Source of the DNA: DP-36 sp036004365
GTDB taxonomy: Bacteria > Desulfobacterota > Binatia > UBA9968
DNA: 19,992 bases
Reading direction: 5' to 3'
NCBI GenBank assembly: GCA_036004365.1
Contig: DASYRN010000075.1
Coordinates: forward strand, 1-19,992
Shown: piece by piece, positions 6,602-14,558 of the stretch
How positions within the stretch are numbered: the stretch's first letter is position 1
Layout: each line of letters opens with the position of its first letter
Made by a program: the position numbers and the translations under genes
Notes under the pieces: model-generated
The model's input: only the letters and a program-made list of their open reading frames with translations
The model's database searches: none
Told to the model about the DNA's origin: nothing

Positions 6602-6945
6602 ATGGACGAACGGGAGTACATACGACGGTTAGCGGATGAAGCCCACGATACGGTGGATATGTTGTCCTCGCATCGGAAGGCTGAGCGGGAGCGAAGAGCG
6701 TGCGCTGCCTTTCTCCGTTGCCTCGGCGTGTACTTCTCCCCACATGGACTCGTTACCCCAGAGAGTGATCCACCGGATGTCGTTTTCGGGATGCCCGCTT
6801 TGAGGTAATGATCGTGCTTGATAAGGGAAGGAAAATGCACGCCGATTGGAAGAAGGAAGCTAGCCGACGCGACTCCGCACAGAACCTCGACGATCTCGTC
6901 GAACCCTATCATCCGAGCGCGCCTATGTCCTTTAGGGAGGCAGTG
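6602..6945 (+). pseudogene. Frameshifted and truncated DUF1780-like gene
   Basis: The first frame (from ATG 6602) reads MDEREYIRRLADEAHDTVDM, then AERERRACAAFL and ESDPPDVVF. It then breaks at the TTTTC run near 6783-6787. One base over, the reading goes on as RDARFEVMIVLDKGRKMHAD and later SFREAV. Joined, the order (ERER...FL, PPDV-F-RDARFEV, VLD-GR--H-EW-like) matches my memory of DUF1780, annotated as a putative endonuclease of about 200 residues. Loss of a single T or C explains the break, so it may be either a real mutation or a base error in the assembly. Similarity ends near 6945, only about half way through the family, so the gene is truncated even if the frameshift is repaired. Confidence 0.6.
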
Positions 6946-6962
6946 TGTCTAGTTGTTGCTGA

Positions 6963-7115
6963 ATGCCCAATATCACCTATGCGACCGGCGGGGTGACCAT
7001 CATGGCCGGCGGAGTCGCGATCGGCGCGATCGGAGTGAGTGGCGCTCCCGGCGGCCAATTCGACGAAGAGTGTGCCCGCGCAGCCTTAGCCAAAATCAAA
7101 GATCGGATAAAATAA
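6963..7115 (+). pseudogene. C-terminal remnant of a GlcG/HbpS-like (DUF336) protein
   Basis: A 50-codon frame reads MPNITYATGGVTIMAGG, then IGAIGVSGAPGGQFDEECAR and AALAKIKDRIK before a TAA at 7113-7115. This matches the last third of the GlcG/DUF336 fold, where 'GG-P-----G-IIGAIGVSG----QD---A-A' is the conserved end. A TGA stands directly before the ATG, and no upstream frame supplies the missing ~85 N-terminal residues, so this is a fragment rather than a small gene. Intact members bind heme or cobalamin-like ligands or sit in glycolate and aromatic catabolic operons. It abuts the DUF1780-like remnant, so the junction near 6945-6962 is probably a deletion point. Confidence 0.65.
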
Positions 7116-7161
7116 CACGGCTTGGCTGGAGAGTGAAGCAAGATCAGCGACCGCTCTGCGG

Positions 7162-8157
7162 CTAAAACCTTATCACCGCCGCGCCCCAGGCAAAGCCTGC
7201 GCCGAAAGCGTTGAGCAGAACCACGTCTCCACGGCGGATGCGCCCTTCCCTTCGAGCTTCATCCAAAGCCACGGGGACCGAGGCTGCGGAGGTGTTGCCG
7301 TACCGATCGAGGTTGACCATGACCTTGGACATGGGAACACCGAGACGATCGGCGAGCGCGGTGATGATTCTGAGGTTGGCTTGGTGAGGGATCACAAGTG
7401 CGATCTCGTCGACGCTGACTCCGGCTTCATCCAGCGCCTCGCGGCTCACCTCCTCCATCGACCGCACCGCGACTTTAAACACCTCTTTGCCATTCATGGT
7501 AATGGTATGCTCGTTTTTCCTTACGCTTTCCAAATTCGCCGGTTTGAGCGATCCCCCTGCCGGCACATAGAGCGTCTTTACATACGAGCCGTCCGTGCGC
7601 AACCGCGTACTGAGAATCCCGCGCTCCCCGTCCCTGGAGGCGCCCAGAACGACAGCGCCGGCCCCGTCACCGAAGAGGATACAGGTAGTTCGATCTTTCC
7701 AATTAAGCAGCCGACTCAGGGCATCCGAGCCCACGACTAGCGCGTTCCCGATCATGCCTGTCTGAACGAAAGAATCCGCCACCGCCAACGCATTGAGAAA
7801 TCCCGAACACGCGGCATTCACGTCGAATGAGAACGCATTTTTCACCCCGAGCATATCTTCCAGCACACAGGCCGAACTAGGAAACGGATAGTCCGGAGTG
7901 ACCGTTCCCATGATAATGGCGTCGAGATCCCTGGCATCCATGCCCGCGTCTTTGAGCGCGCGGATAGAAGCGCGATAGGCCATATCCGCATTTCCCCTTC
8001 CCTCTTCCAATATCCGCCTCTCCTTGATCCCGGTTCTTTCAGTGATCCATTGATCGCTCGTGTCGACGAGTTTTTCCAGCGCCGCATTGGTCAATACTTT
8101 AGCGGGAAGCTCAGAGCCGGTGCCCAGAATGACCGCTCGTCGTAGCGGCCGGGTCAT
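7162..8157 (-). CDS. fabH: 3-oxoacyl-ACP synthase III (KAS III)
   Basis: This 331-residue enzyme condenses an acyl-CoA (often acetyl-CoA) with malonyl-ACP to start fatty acid synthesis. The catalytic triad is complete: Cys117 in DVNAACSGF, His258 in VIPHQAN and Asn288 in RYGNTSAAS. The N-terminal DQWITERTGIKERRI (residues 35-49) and the C-terminal GAGFAWGAAVIRF are typical of FabH. It overlaps the end of fabF by four bases (8154-8157), so the two are translationally coupled. The usual partners plsX, fabD, fabG and acpP are not in the window. It may therefore be a second, specialised KAS III rather than the housekeeping copy, but this cannot be decided here. Confidence 0.95.
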   Translation of the reverse strand: MTRPLRRAVILGTGSELPAKVLTNAALEKLVDTSDQWITERTGIKERRILEEGRGNADMAYRASIRALKDAGMDARDLDAIIMGTVTPDYPFPSSACVLEDMLGVKNAFSFDVNAACSGFLNALAVADSFVQTGMIGNALVVGSDALSRLLNWKDRTTCILFGDGAGAVVLGASRDGERGILSTRLRTDGSYVKTLYVPAGGSLKPANLESVRKNEHTITMNGKEVFKVAVRSMEEVSREALDEAGVSVDEIALVIPHQANLRIITALADRLGVPMSKVMVNLDRYGNTSAASVPVALDEARREGRIRRGDVVLLNAFGAGFAWGAAVIRF

Positions 8158-9407
8158 GCCGCCCTCTTGAAGATGACGCAGGCGTTGGTTCCCCCGAAGC
8201 CGAAGGAATTGGAGAGCGCCACTTTGATATCGGCCTTGCGAGGTCGATTCGGCGTGTAATCCAGGTCACACTGAGGATCAGGGGTTTCATAATTGATGGT
8301 AGGCGGAATGATCCCGCGCTGAAGAGCTAGCACGGTAAAAACACCTTCCACTGCTCCCGCAGCGCCCAGCAGATGTCCGGTCATTGATTTCGTGGAACTG
8401 ATCGGAACCTTGTAGGCGTACTCGCCGAATACCTTTTTGATCGCCTGCGTCTCATTGATGTCATTGTATTCGGTTGATGTGCCGTGTGCGTTGATGTAGT
8501 CGACCTCATCCGGTTTGACGCCGGCGTCCTTCAGAGCTAAAGCCATGCAACGGGCGGCTCCTTCACCCTCGGGAGCAGGCGCCGTAATATGGTAGGCGTC
8601 GCCGTTGGCGCCGTAACCGATCAGCTCGGCATAAATCTTCGCCCCCCTCTTAAGCGCCCTCTCGCGTTCTTCTAAAATAATCACGCCCGAACCTTCCGCG
8701 ACAACAAAACCATCTCGATCCTTGTCGAAGGGACGACTTGCGCGCTCCGGATCATCATTGCGCGTCGAGAGGGCTTTCATGGCACTGAACCCCCCCACAC
8801 CGAGTGGAGTAATCGCGGCCTCGGCTCCGCCTGCGATCACCGCATCCTGAAACCCGTGCTGGATCATATGGAAGGCTTCACCGATAGCGTGATTTCCTGA
8901 CGCGCATGCCGAAGTCGGAGTCAAGTTAATGCCTTTGGCCCCATACCGAATCGCGATCTGACCCGGCGCCAAGTTGGAGATCGCCTTAGGAATAAAAAAG
9001 GGAGAGATCTTGCGCGGGCCGCTTTCGAGATAGGCTTTGCTGTATTGCTCGATCGTCTCAATTCCACACAGCCCCACTCCGATGATGACGCCGACCTTTT
9101 CTGCCTCTTCGGGATCAATCTTGAGTCCGCTGTCTCGCATCGCCAGCTCGGCCGCGCCAAGGCTGTACTGAATAAAGAGGTCCATCTTTTTGATCTCTTT
9201 AGCCTCGATAAAATCCTCGGGCCGAAAATCGGGGACTTGGCCGGCTATCCGGGTAGCGAAAAATTCCAGATCGGGAAAACGGGTGATCGGACCGATACCG
9301 GAGCGACCGGCAATCAGAGCCTCCCAATTTTTTTCCACTCCGGTACCAAGGGGAGTGACCAACCCCAGTCCCGTGACCACTACCCTACGCCGTTGAAAAT
9401 CGTTCAT
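8154..9407 (-). CDS. fabF: 3-oxoacyl-ACP synthase II (KAS II)
   Basis: From the ATG at 9405-9407 the protein has 417 residues, close to E. coli FabF (413). It begins MNDFQRRRVVVTGLGLVTPL and has the elongating condensing-enzyme triad Cys168 (TPTSACASGNHA), His308 (NAHGTSTEYND) and His345 (STKSMTGHLLGAAG). It elongates acyl-ACP with malonyl-ACP. An in-frame TTG at 9419 would add four residues, but the predicted promoter places the transcript start near 9428, and ATG with GGATCGG upstream is preferred. It lies between the HDAC-family gene (83 bp upstream) and fabH (overlapping) and may be read both from its own promoter and from upstream. Confidence 0.95.
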   Translation of the reverse strand: MNDFQRRRVVVTGLGLVTPLGTGVEKNWEALIAGRSGIGPITRFPDLEFFATRIAGQVPDFRPEDFIEAKEIKKMDLFIQYSLGAAELAMRDSGLKIDPEEAEKVGVIIGVGLCGIETIEQYSKAYLESGPRKISPFFIPKAISNLAPGQIAIRYGAKGINLTPTSACASGNHAIGEAFHMIQHGFQDAVIAGGAEAAITPLGVGGFSAMKALSTRNDDPERASRPFDKDRDGFVVAEGSGVIILEERERALKRGAKIYAELIGYGANGDAYHITAPAPEGEGAARCMALALKDAGVKPDEVDYINAHGTSTEYNDINETQAIKKVFGEYAYKVPISSTKSMTGHLLGAAGAVEGVFTVLALQRGIIPPTINYETPDPQCDLDYTPNRPRKADIKVALSNSFGFGGTNACVIFKRAA

Positions 9408-9434
9408 TTTCCGATCCAATAGTTAAATAGGGTA

Positions 9435-9463
9435 AAAGTATGCCAGTTAGAATGAGGCGTCAA
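9435..9463 (-). promoter_or_regulatory. Predicted promoter of fabF-fabH
   Basis: On the minus strand TTGACG (9458-9463, 5 of 6 to the -35 consensus) is followed after exactly 17 bases by TACTTT (9435-9440, 3 of 6 to the -10). Transcription would start near 9428, about 20 bases before the fabF ATG. It lies in the 82-bp gap after the HDAC-family gene, so fabF-fabH may be expressed apart from it. Confidence 0.4.
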
Positions 9464-9489
9464 CCCCAACGCTCTGACTCCTACCGTGC

Positions 9490-10533
9490 TTAGGAGTGGG
9501 CCTTATCCAATGACCAATATTTCTGCTGAATATTCAGAACCTTTTGAATCAAAGGCTCGATCGCCTCACCACCTTGAGGATGCGACTCCGTTCCGCCACG
9601 CCGCTCCATTTTTTGCAGGACAGCGGCGACCGAGTTTCTTAGCGCGACCAGATGGTAGCCACCTTCGAGAAGGAAGGCGATCTTTCCTCCCGAGTATTTT
9701 TCTGCCAGCTCGATCAGCATCGAAGCCATCGCCCCGAAACCTTTTTCAGTCACGGCCATTCCGCCCAAAGGATCGCGTTGATGCGGGTCAAAGCCCGCCG
9801 ACACGAGAACCCACTCCGGCTCGTATCGATTCGCTATCGGAACAACGATTTCTTTGAACACTCGGAGATATTCTTCGTCGCCGCAACCTGCGGGAAGAGG
9901 AACATTGACCGTGTATCCCTCTCCCTCCCCTTCTCCCACCTCGCTGGCCGCACCGGTTCCGGGATAATAGGGATATTGATGCGTCGAGAGATAGAGAACC
10001 GAGGATTCTCGATAAAACGCATCCTGCGTACCGTTTCCATGATGGACATCCCAATCCATGATCAAAACCCGCTTTGCCCCGTAACGACGTTTCAGATGCT
10101 GCGCCGCGATCGCGACCGTATTAAAAAGACAAAAGCCCATGGCTCTGTCCCTCAAGGCGTGGTGGCCTGGCGGCCGGACCAGCGCAAAGCCGTTGCGGAA
10201 CTCGTCCTCCGCGATAGAATCTATGAGCTTCAAGAAGCCGCCTACGACCAAAAGGCCGACCCCGAATGAATCTCTGCACGTGACCGTGTCTCCGTCCAAT
10301 GCATAGCGATTCCTCTGCGAGGTTGCCTCGAGCAATTCGATATAATTTCGACTATGGCAAAACTCGACCTCCTCCCTCAGAGCCGCCCTAGGAGCCATAA
10401 TTTGAAAACTTCGGGAATCGAGTTCGGCTGCGAGATCAAGGAGCACTTTGAGTCGCTCAGGGTTCTCCGGATGAGAAAAGCCGGGTTCGTGTTTTAGAAA
10501 ATCGCGGTCAATCAGCACTCCGGAGCGGGCCAT
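9490..10533 (-). CDS. Histone-deacetylase-family hydrolase (AcuC/class II HDAC-like)
   Basis: This 347-residue zinc hydrolase has the complete arginase/deacetylase-fold active site. RPPGHHA (residues 120-126) carries the His124/His125 charge-relay pair, DWDVHHGNGTQ (160-170) gives zinc ligands Asp162 and His164, SAGFDPHQRDPLGG (245-258) gives the third ligand Asp249, and LEGGYH (289-294) gives the transition-state Tyr293. Bacterial members remove acetyl groups from lysines (AcuC acts on acetyl-CoA synthetase) or from acetylated polyamines. The PPGHHA and GFD motifs favour the class II-like group. No acsA or acetyltransferase gene is adjacent. It sits upstream of fabF-fabH on the same strand, with 128 bp separating it from the upstream peptidase gene. 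The target is unknown; a link to acetyl-CoA or lipid metabolism is only suggested by position. Confidence 0.93.
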   Translation of the reverse strand: MARSGVLIDRDFLKHEPGFSHPENPERLKVLLDLAAELDSRSFQIMAPRAALREEVEFCHSRNYIELLEATSQRNRYALDGDTVTCRDSFGVGLLVVGGFLKLIDSIAEDEFRNGFALVRPPGHHALRDRAMGFCLFNTVAIAAQHLKRRYGAKRVLIMDWDVHHGNGTQDAFYRESSVLYLSTHQYPYYPGTGAASEVGEGEGEGYTVNVPLPAGCGDEEYLRVFKEIVVPIANRYEPEWVLVSAGFDPHQRDPLGGMAVTEKGFGAMASMLIELAEKYSGGKIAFLLEGGYHLVALRNSVAAVLQKMERRGGTESHPQGGEAIEPLIQKVLNIQQKYWSLDKAHS

Positions 10534-10661
10534 ATTTTCATAACTATCACTTAGAACTGGGCTTGGAAAGCGCCCAATCAGAACACAGGTGGCTCGATTC
10601 GGCTTTCTCAGATGGAAACGCGGTATCCTATCGTGGTGGGATTTGCGTTGATTAAACTCGA

Positions 10662-11987
10662 CTAATTCTTGATCGCGGCCTTTTTCTGATCGGCAACGAC
10701 CACGACGATAAGATTCTCAGGATGGAGGTATTTTTGTGCCACACGAAGTACCTCGTCTCGGCTCACTCGGCGAATCAGGTCAGGATATTTTTCAGGATAG
10801 TCCAAACCGAGGCCATAAAATTCAACCAAAGAAAGGAAATTGGCGACCGCCTGGTTCGTATCGAGCCGGAGCGGAAAACTGCCAATGAGATAATCCTTGG
10901 CTGCCTGCAGCTCTTCTTCGCCGACTCTCTCTTGTCGCATCCGCTGAATCTCTTCCCGAGCAATGCGAATGGCTTCTGCCGCGGTTTCGTTCTTCGTCTG
11001 CATGGTGACCTGAAAAGATCCTATGAATTTTTCCGCATCGAAGTGGCTAGAGACCGAATAGGCTAACCCTCGCTCGTTGCGGACCGAATCCATCAGACGG
11101 GAGGAGAATCCCCCTCCGCCCAAGATATAGTTCATCACCTGGATCGAGTAATAATCGGGATGGCTGCGAGGAATCCCCAAATGACCCATGGTGATATTGG
11201 CCTGGGTGAGACTCTTGTTAAGCCGGACAAAGTTTCCCTGAGCCGACGGCGGAGGTATACGGGGCTCGTCGATGGCCGCTCCCTTCTTCCACGGACTTAG
11301 CGCCCGGGTAAGCTTCTGAGCGATCTCTTGGTGCGAGATATCTCCGACGACGGACACAATCGCTCGGTCCGGGCGATAAAAGCGCTCATAAAACTGGAGC
11401 AGATGAGCTCGGTCCATTTTCCGGATCGCATCTTCGGTTCCTTCGACCTGCCGGCCATAGGGGCTTTGCGGAAAAAGGACTTCCAAGAATTTCATCTGGG
11501 CGATGTGGCCCGGATCTTCATTTTTAGCCTTGATCGACGCGATCACCGATTGCTTCTGCCTTTCGATCTCCTCGGAAGAAAAGACTGACGCCGTCAGTAT
11601 CTCGGCCACAAGATCAAGCCCGGTCTCCAAATCTTTCTTTAGCAAGGTCAGGCTCACCGTCGCGACCTCCTGACCGCTCGCCGTGGAGAGAGAGGCCCCG
11701 ATAAAATCCAATATCTCGCTGATTTGCAGCGCCGTTTTTTCGCGAGTGCCGTAAGTTAGGAGTCGCGAAGTCAGATGGGCCAGCCCTTCTCGTCCTTCGG
11801 GATCATATCTTCCTCCTGCGCGTATGAGAAAATGAAACGTGACCATCGGCAGCGCCCTCTGCTCCGAAGTCAAAAGAACCAGACCGTTTTCGAGTACAGA
11901 TCTTTGGGGTGAAAGACGCGCCTCCAAAAAAGGAGGATAAGACATCGTCAGGGCGACGACGAGAAAACTGAAAATAGTCTTCTTCAC
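10662..11987 (-). CDS. M16-family peptidase-like protein without the zinc motif (partner subunit)
   Basis: This 441-residue M16 (pitrilysin-like) protein has a signal peptide (MKKTIFSFLVVALTMSY, cut near residue 23). The position of the HxxEH zinc site reads H71-L-T-S-R75, so Glu and the second His are lost and it cannot bind zinc in the usual way. The second-half substrate-binding segment GGGGFSSRLMDSVRNERG followed by LAYS is well kept, as in non-catalytic partners. It overlaps by four bases the end of the catalytic M16 gene upstream (11984-11987), and both are exactly 441 residues long. In known bacterial M16B enzymes an active and an inactive subunit form a heterodimeric clam shell that degrades peptides. 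Location is predicted to be periplasmic. Confidence 0.92.
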   Translation of the reverse strand: MKKTIFSFLVVALTMSYPPFLEARLSPQRSVLENGLVLLTSEQRALPMVTFHFLIRAGGRYDPEGREGLAHLTSRLLTYGTREKTALQISEILDFIGASLSTASGQEVATVSLTLLKKDLETGLDLVAEILTASVFSSEEIERQKQSVIASIKAKNEDPGHIAQMKFLEVLFPQSPYGRQVEGTEDAIRKMDRAHLLQFYERFYRPDRAIVSVVGDISHQEIAQKLTRALSPWKKGAAIDEPRIPPPSAQGNFVRLNKSLTQANITMGHLGIPRSHPDYYSIQVMNYILGGGGFSSRLMDSVRNERGLAYSVSSHFDAEKFIGSFQVTMQTKNETAAEAIRIAREEIQRMRQERVGEEELQAAKDYLIGSFPLRLDTNQAVANFLSLVEFYGLGLDYPEKYPDLIRRVSRDEVLRVAQKYLHPENLIVVVVADQKKAAIKN

Positions 11988-13309
11988 AGAATCTTTTCCT
12001 TGGTGGGAATAAGGGTCCCTACGGTCCTTTGGTCGGCGTCAAGATATTTGCGGCTTACTCTTAAGATGTCGTCTGGAGTGACCTTTTTTATTCCGTCCAG
12101 ATAGCGATCCAAGAGTTGCCATCCTGCCGTGGCTTCGAATCGTCCCACCCTCATCGCCTGTCCAAACACCGAGTCCTGGCCAAACACAAAGGCCGCCTCA
12201 ATTTGGTTCTTTGCTTTTTCGAGTTCTTTGTCGCCTACCGGTTGGGCTTTGACGTGCTCCAGCGCGTCGTAGATAGCCCGCTCGACTTCAGCCGGATCTT
12301 TGTCAGGCATCACTTGGGCCGTCACGGAAAAAATCGTCGAATCGATCGCCAAACCGTCATAGTCCGCATCCACGCTTTGCGCGATGCGTTTATCGTAGAC
12401 GAGATCCTGGTGCAATCGGGAACTGCGCCCGGCGGCCAAAATGACCGAAAGAACGTCGAGGGCGAAGCCATCCGAACTGCGCACGTTGGGGACGTGATAA
12501 TAGATCAAGAGAAACGGAAGCTCGGCTTCTTTTTTAAGAATGACTCTTCTTTCACCCGACTGGGGCGGCTCTTCGAATCTTACCTTTGGAGGGTTCTCCC
12601 CACGCGGGATGTTGCCAAACGCAGCCTTGACCTTGGCCAGCATCTCCTCGGCTGAGAAATCTCCGACCATCACGATGAACGCATTGTTGGGCGCATAATA
12701 AGTCTTGTAATAGCGCCGAAGATCTTCGCGCGAGAGATTTTCAACGTCCTGCATCCATCCCACGACCGGCCGTCGATACGGATGGATGGTATAGGCTACC
12801 GCCGATGTCACTTCAGCCAGCGAGGAGATCGGGTTGTCTTCCGTCCTCAGCCTCCTCTCCTCCATAATGACTTTTTTTTCCGGCTCGAAATACTTGCCGT
12901 CGAGGAGCGCGTTGGCCATTCGATCCGCTTCCAGCTCGATAGCGATGCCAATCTTCTCACGGCTCATCGTGGCAAAGTAGACGGTAACGTCCGACGATGT
13001 GAACGCATTTGAGCGGCCGCCATTTTTTGCGATGATTCGAGAATACTCCTCGGGAGCCACTTTCTGTGTGCCCTTGAACATCATGTGTTCTAAGAAGTGC
13101 GCGAGACCGCTCTTGCCATCCTCCTCGTTTCTCGATCCGACGCGATACCAGACTTGAAAGGTCACGGCCGGACTACTGCGATCTTCCAAGAGGAGAACTT
13201 TAAGCCCATTATCCAGGGTAACTTCATGAACGCGGGAACTCTGAGCCTGGATAGTCGGACAAAAAAGGCACTGAAGGATAACGACAAAGAAGCAAATCAA
13301 CCAGTACAT
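11984..13309 (-). CDS. M16-family zinc metallopeptidase, catalytic subunit
   Basis: This 441-residue protein has a signal peptide (MYWLICFFVVILQCLF, cut after about residue 22 at IQAQ). It carries the inverted zinc motif His71-F-L-Glu74-His75 in GLAHFLEHMMFKGT; the third ligand Glu lies about 76 residues on, in VIMEERRL (Glu150/151). The GGRSNAFTSSDVTVYF segment is typical of the M16B group. A longer in-frame reading to 13531 exists, but its extra 74 residues are low-complexity with no family match, overlap the divergent mlaE start and lie upstream of a good promoter (13334-13362). The ATG at 13307-13309, which starts a clean signal peptide, is therefore preferred even though its ribosome site is weak. 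It is the first gene of the M16 pair. Confidence 0.93.
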   Translation of the reverse strand: MYWLICFFVVILQCLFCPTIQAQSSRVHEVTLDNGLKVLLLEDRSSPAVTFQVWYRVGSRNEEDGKSGLAHFLEHMMFKGTQKVAPEEYSRIIAKNGGRSNAFTSSDVTVYFATMSREKIGIAIELEADRMANALLDGKYFEPEKKVIMEERRLRTEDNPISSLAEVTSAVAYTIHPYRRPVVGWMQDVENLSREDLRRYYKTYYAPNNAFIVMVGDFSAEEMLAKVKAAFGNIPRGENPPKVRFEEPPQSGERRVILKKEAELPFLLIYYHVPNVRSSDGFALDVLSVILAAGRSSRLHQDLVYDKRIAQSVDADYDGLAIDSTIFSVTAQVMPDKDPAEVERAIYDALEHVKAQPVGDKELEKAKNQIEAAFVFGQDSVFGQAMRVGRFEATAGWQLLDRYLDGIKKVTPDDILRVSRKYLDADQRTVGTLIPTKEKIL

Positions 13310-13333
13310 TATATTTATCAAACTAAGGGAACA

Positions 13334-13362
13334 ATTATAAAAGTGCAATAGGAGGTTGTCTC
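13334..13362 (-). promoter_or_regulatory. Predicted promoter of the M16 peptidase operon
   Basis: On the minus strand GAGACA (13357-13362, 4 of 6) and a perfect TATAAT (13334-13339) are 17 bases apart. Transcription would start near 13327, about 18 bases before the ATG at 13309. This also argues against any start codon further upstream. Confidence 0.6.
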
Positions 13363-13384
13363 TATCCATCTTTTGGCATAAATC
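13356..13384 (+). promoter_or_regulatory. Weak candidate promoter of the mla operon, overlapping the divergent one
   Basis: TTGTCT (13356-13361, 4 of 6) and TAAATC (13379-13384, 3 of 6) are 17 bases apart. Its -35 box shares the same bases as the -35 of the divergent M16 promoter. The leader to the mlaE ATG at 13431 would be about 40 bases, with an AGGAGA ribosome site. Confidence 0.3.
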
Positions 13385-13430
13385 AAAGTTCATTGATTGA
13401 CGAGAATCTAGGTCAGCAGGAGAGTTCAGC

Positions 13431-14558
13431 ATGGTGACTCCGGGAGTCGTCTCTTTTGAGCGAGCCGGCGATGCTACGCTCGTGATCCACTTTGCTGGAG
13501 TCTGGAGCCTCAAGGAGGGGCTTCCCTCCATAGCCGATGTGGAACGTCAGATAGCGTCCCCACCCAGCCGGATCGCCTTTCACACTCAGGGCCTAACGGC
13601 GTGGGACAGCAGCATCCTTACGTTTCTTACGAAAGTCGCCGAACTCTGTCGCAAACGCGGCATTTCCTTGGACCGCGAAGGGTTGCCCTCCGGCATCCGG
13701 CGGCTTCTCGACCTCGCGGAGGCGGTGCCGGAAAGAAAGGGCGCGCAAAAAGAAGTGATCGAGGCGCCGTTGCTGGAACGGATTGGCACAACCAGTATCG
13801 GCACCGCCAACTCGGCGGCAGAGATGCTCGCGTTTTTGGGAGAGATGACCATCACCTTTGGCAAGCTGCTGCGCATGAAGGCGCACTACCGCGCTTCTGA
13901 CCTGTTTCTCCTGATCCAGGAGTGCGGCGCGCAGGCGCTACCGATCGTTACACTGATCAGCTTTTTAGTGGGGGTGATTCTCGCTTTTGTTGGGGCGGTT
14001 CAACTCAAGCAGTTCGGGGCTCAACTCTACATTGCGGATCTGGTGGGCATCGCGATGATGCGAGACATGGGCGCCATGATGACCGCCATCATCATGGCCG
14101 GACGCACGGGCGCCGCTTTCGCCGCCCAACTCGGCACCATGAAAGTTACCCAGGAGATCGACGCTTTCGTCACCATGGGGGTTTCGCCGCTGGAATTCTT
14201 GGTGCTTCCTCGCGTGGTCGCTCTGATCTTGATGATGCCCCTTTTATGCCTTTACTCCGATTTCGTCGGCGTGCTGGGCGGCGCTGCCGTAGGCACGAGC
14301 ATGCTGGAGTTTTCCTGGACGACTTACTTTCAGGAGACGTCGCAGGCGGTCGCCCTGAAAGATGTCCTTGGCGGCGTGTTCAAAAGCGGCGTCTACGGGG
14401 CGCTGGTGGCTCTTTCGGGCTGCCTGCGGGGATTGCAGTCCGGCAAAAGCTCTTCCGCGGTGGGGGACGCCGCGACCTCTGCGGTGGTCACCGGGATCGT
14501 CGCCATCATCGTCGCGTGCGGGGTCTTTTCGTTTGTTTTCTACGTTCTGGGGATCTGA
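13431..14558 (+). CDS. mlaE: MlaE-family ABC permease with N-terminal STAS domain
   Basis: This 375-residue protein combines two domains. Residues 1 to ~115 look like a STAS domain (LVIHFAGVWSLKEG, then ...WDSSILTFLTKVAELCRKRG), the fold of MlaB. Residues ~150-375 are an MlaE permease with several membrane helices and the family core DLVGIAMMRDMGAMMTAIIM followed by AGRTGAAFAAQLGTMKVTQE and IDAFVTMGVSP. Stand-alone MlaE is ~260 residues, so the extra length is explained by the fused STAS domain. The protein forms the inner-membrane channel of a phospholipid transporter linking inner and outer membrane. It is the first gene of mlaE-mlaF-mlaD-lipoprotein, and its stop TGA is directly followed by the mlaF ATG. 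An AGGAGA site precedes the ATG. Direction of lipid flow cannot be inferred here. Confidence 0.93.
   Translation: MVTPGVVSFERAGDATLVIHFAGVWSLKEGLPSIADVERQIASPPSRIAFHTQGLTAWDSSILTFLTKVAELCRKRGISLDREGLPSGIRRLLDLAEAVPERKGAQKEVIEAPLLERIGTTSIGTANSAAEMLAFLGEMTITFGKLLRMKAHYRASDLFLLIQECGAQALPIVTLISFLVGVILAFVGAVQLKQFGAQLYIADLVGIAMMRDMGAMMTAIIMAGRTGAAFAAQLGTMKVTQEIDAFVTMGVSPLEFLVLPRVVALILMMPLLCLYSDFVGVLGGAAVGTSMLEFSWTTYFQETSQAVALKDVLGGVFKSGVYGALVALSGCLRGLQSGKSSSAVGDAATSAVVTGIVAIIVACGVFSFVFYVLGI

Noticed and set aside
6346..6912. A 188-codon minus-strand open frame across the decay zone
   Set aside because: It has no recognisable motif, a composition of Arg, Ser and Tyr typical of an antisense reading, and lies opposite the integrase and DUF1780-like remnants, which explain the bases better.
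9478..9496. CTCCTA...TAGGAG inverted repeat at the HDAC-family stop, as a terminator
   Set aside because: Six-base arms overlap the stop codon and no T-rich tail follows on the minus strand.
13310..13531. A 74-residue N-terminal extension of the catalytic M16 protein
   Set aside because: It overlaps the mlaE start, has no family match, and lies upstream of a good promoter and a clean signal peptide at 13309.
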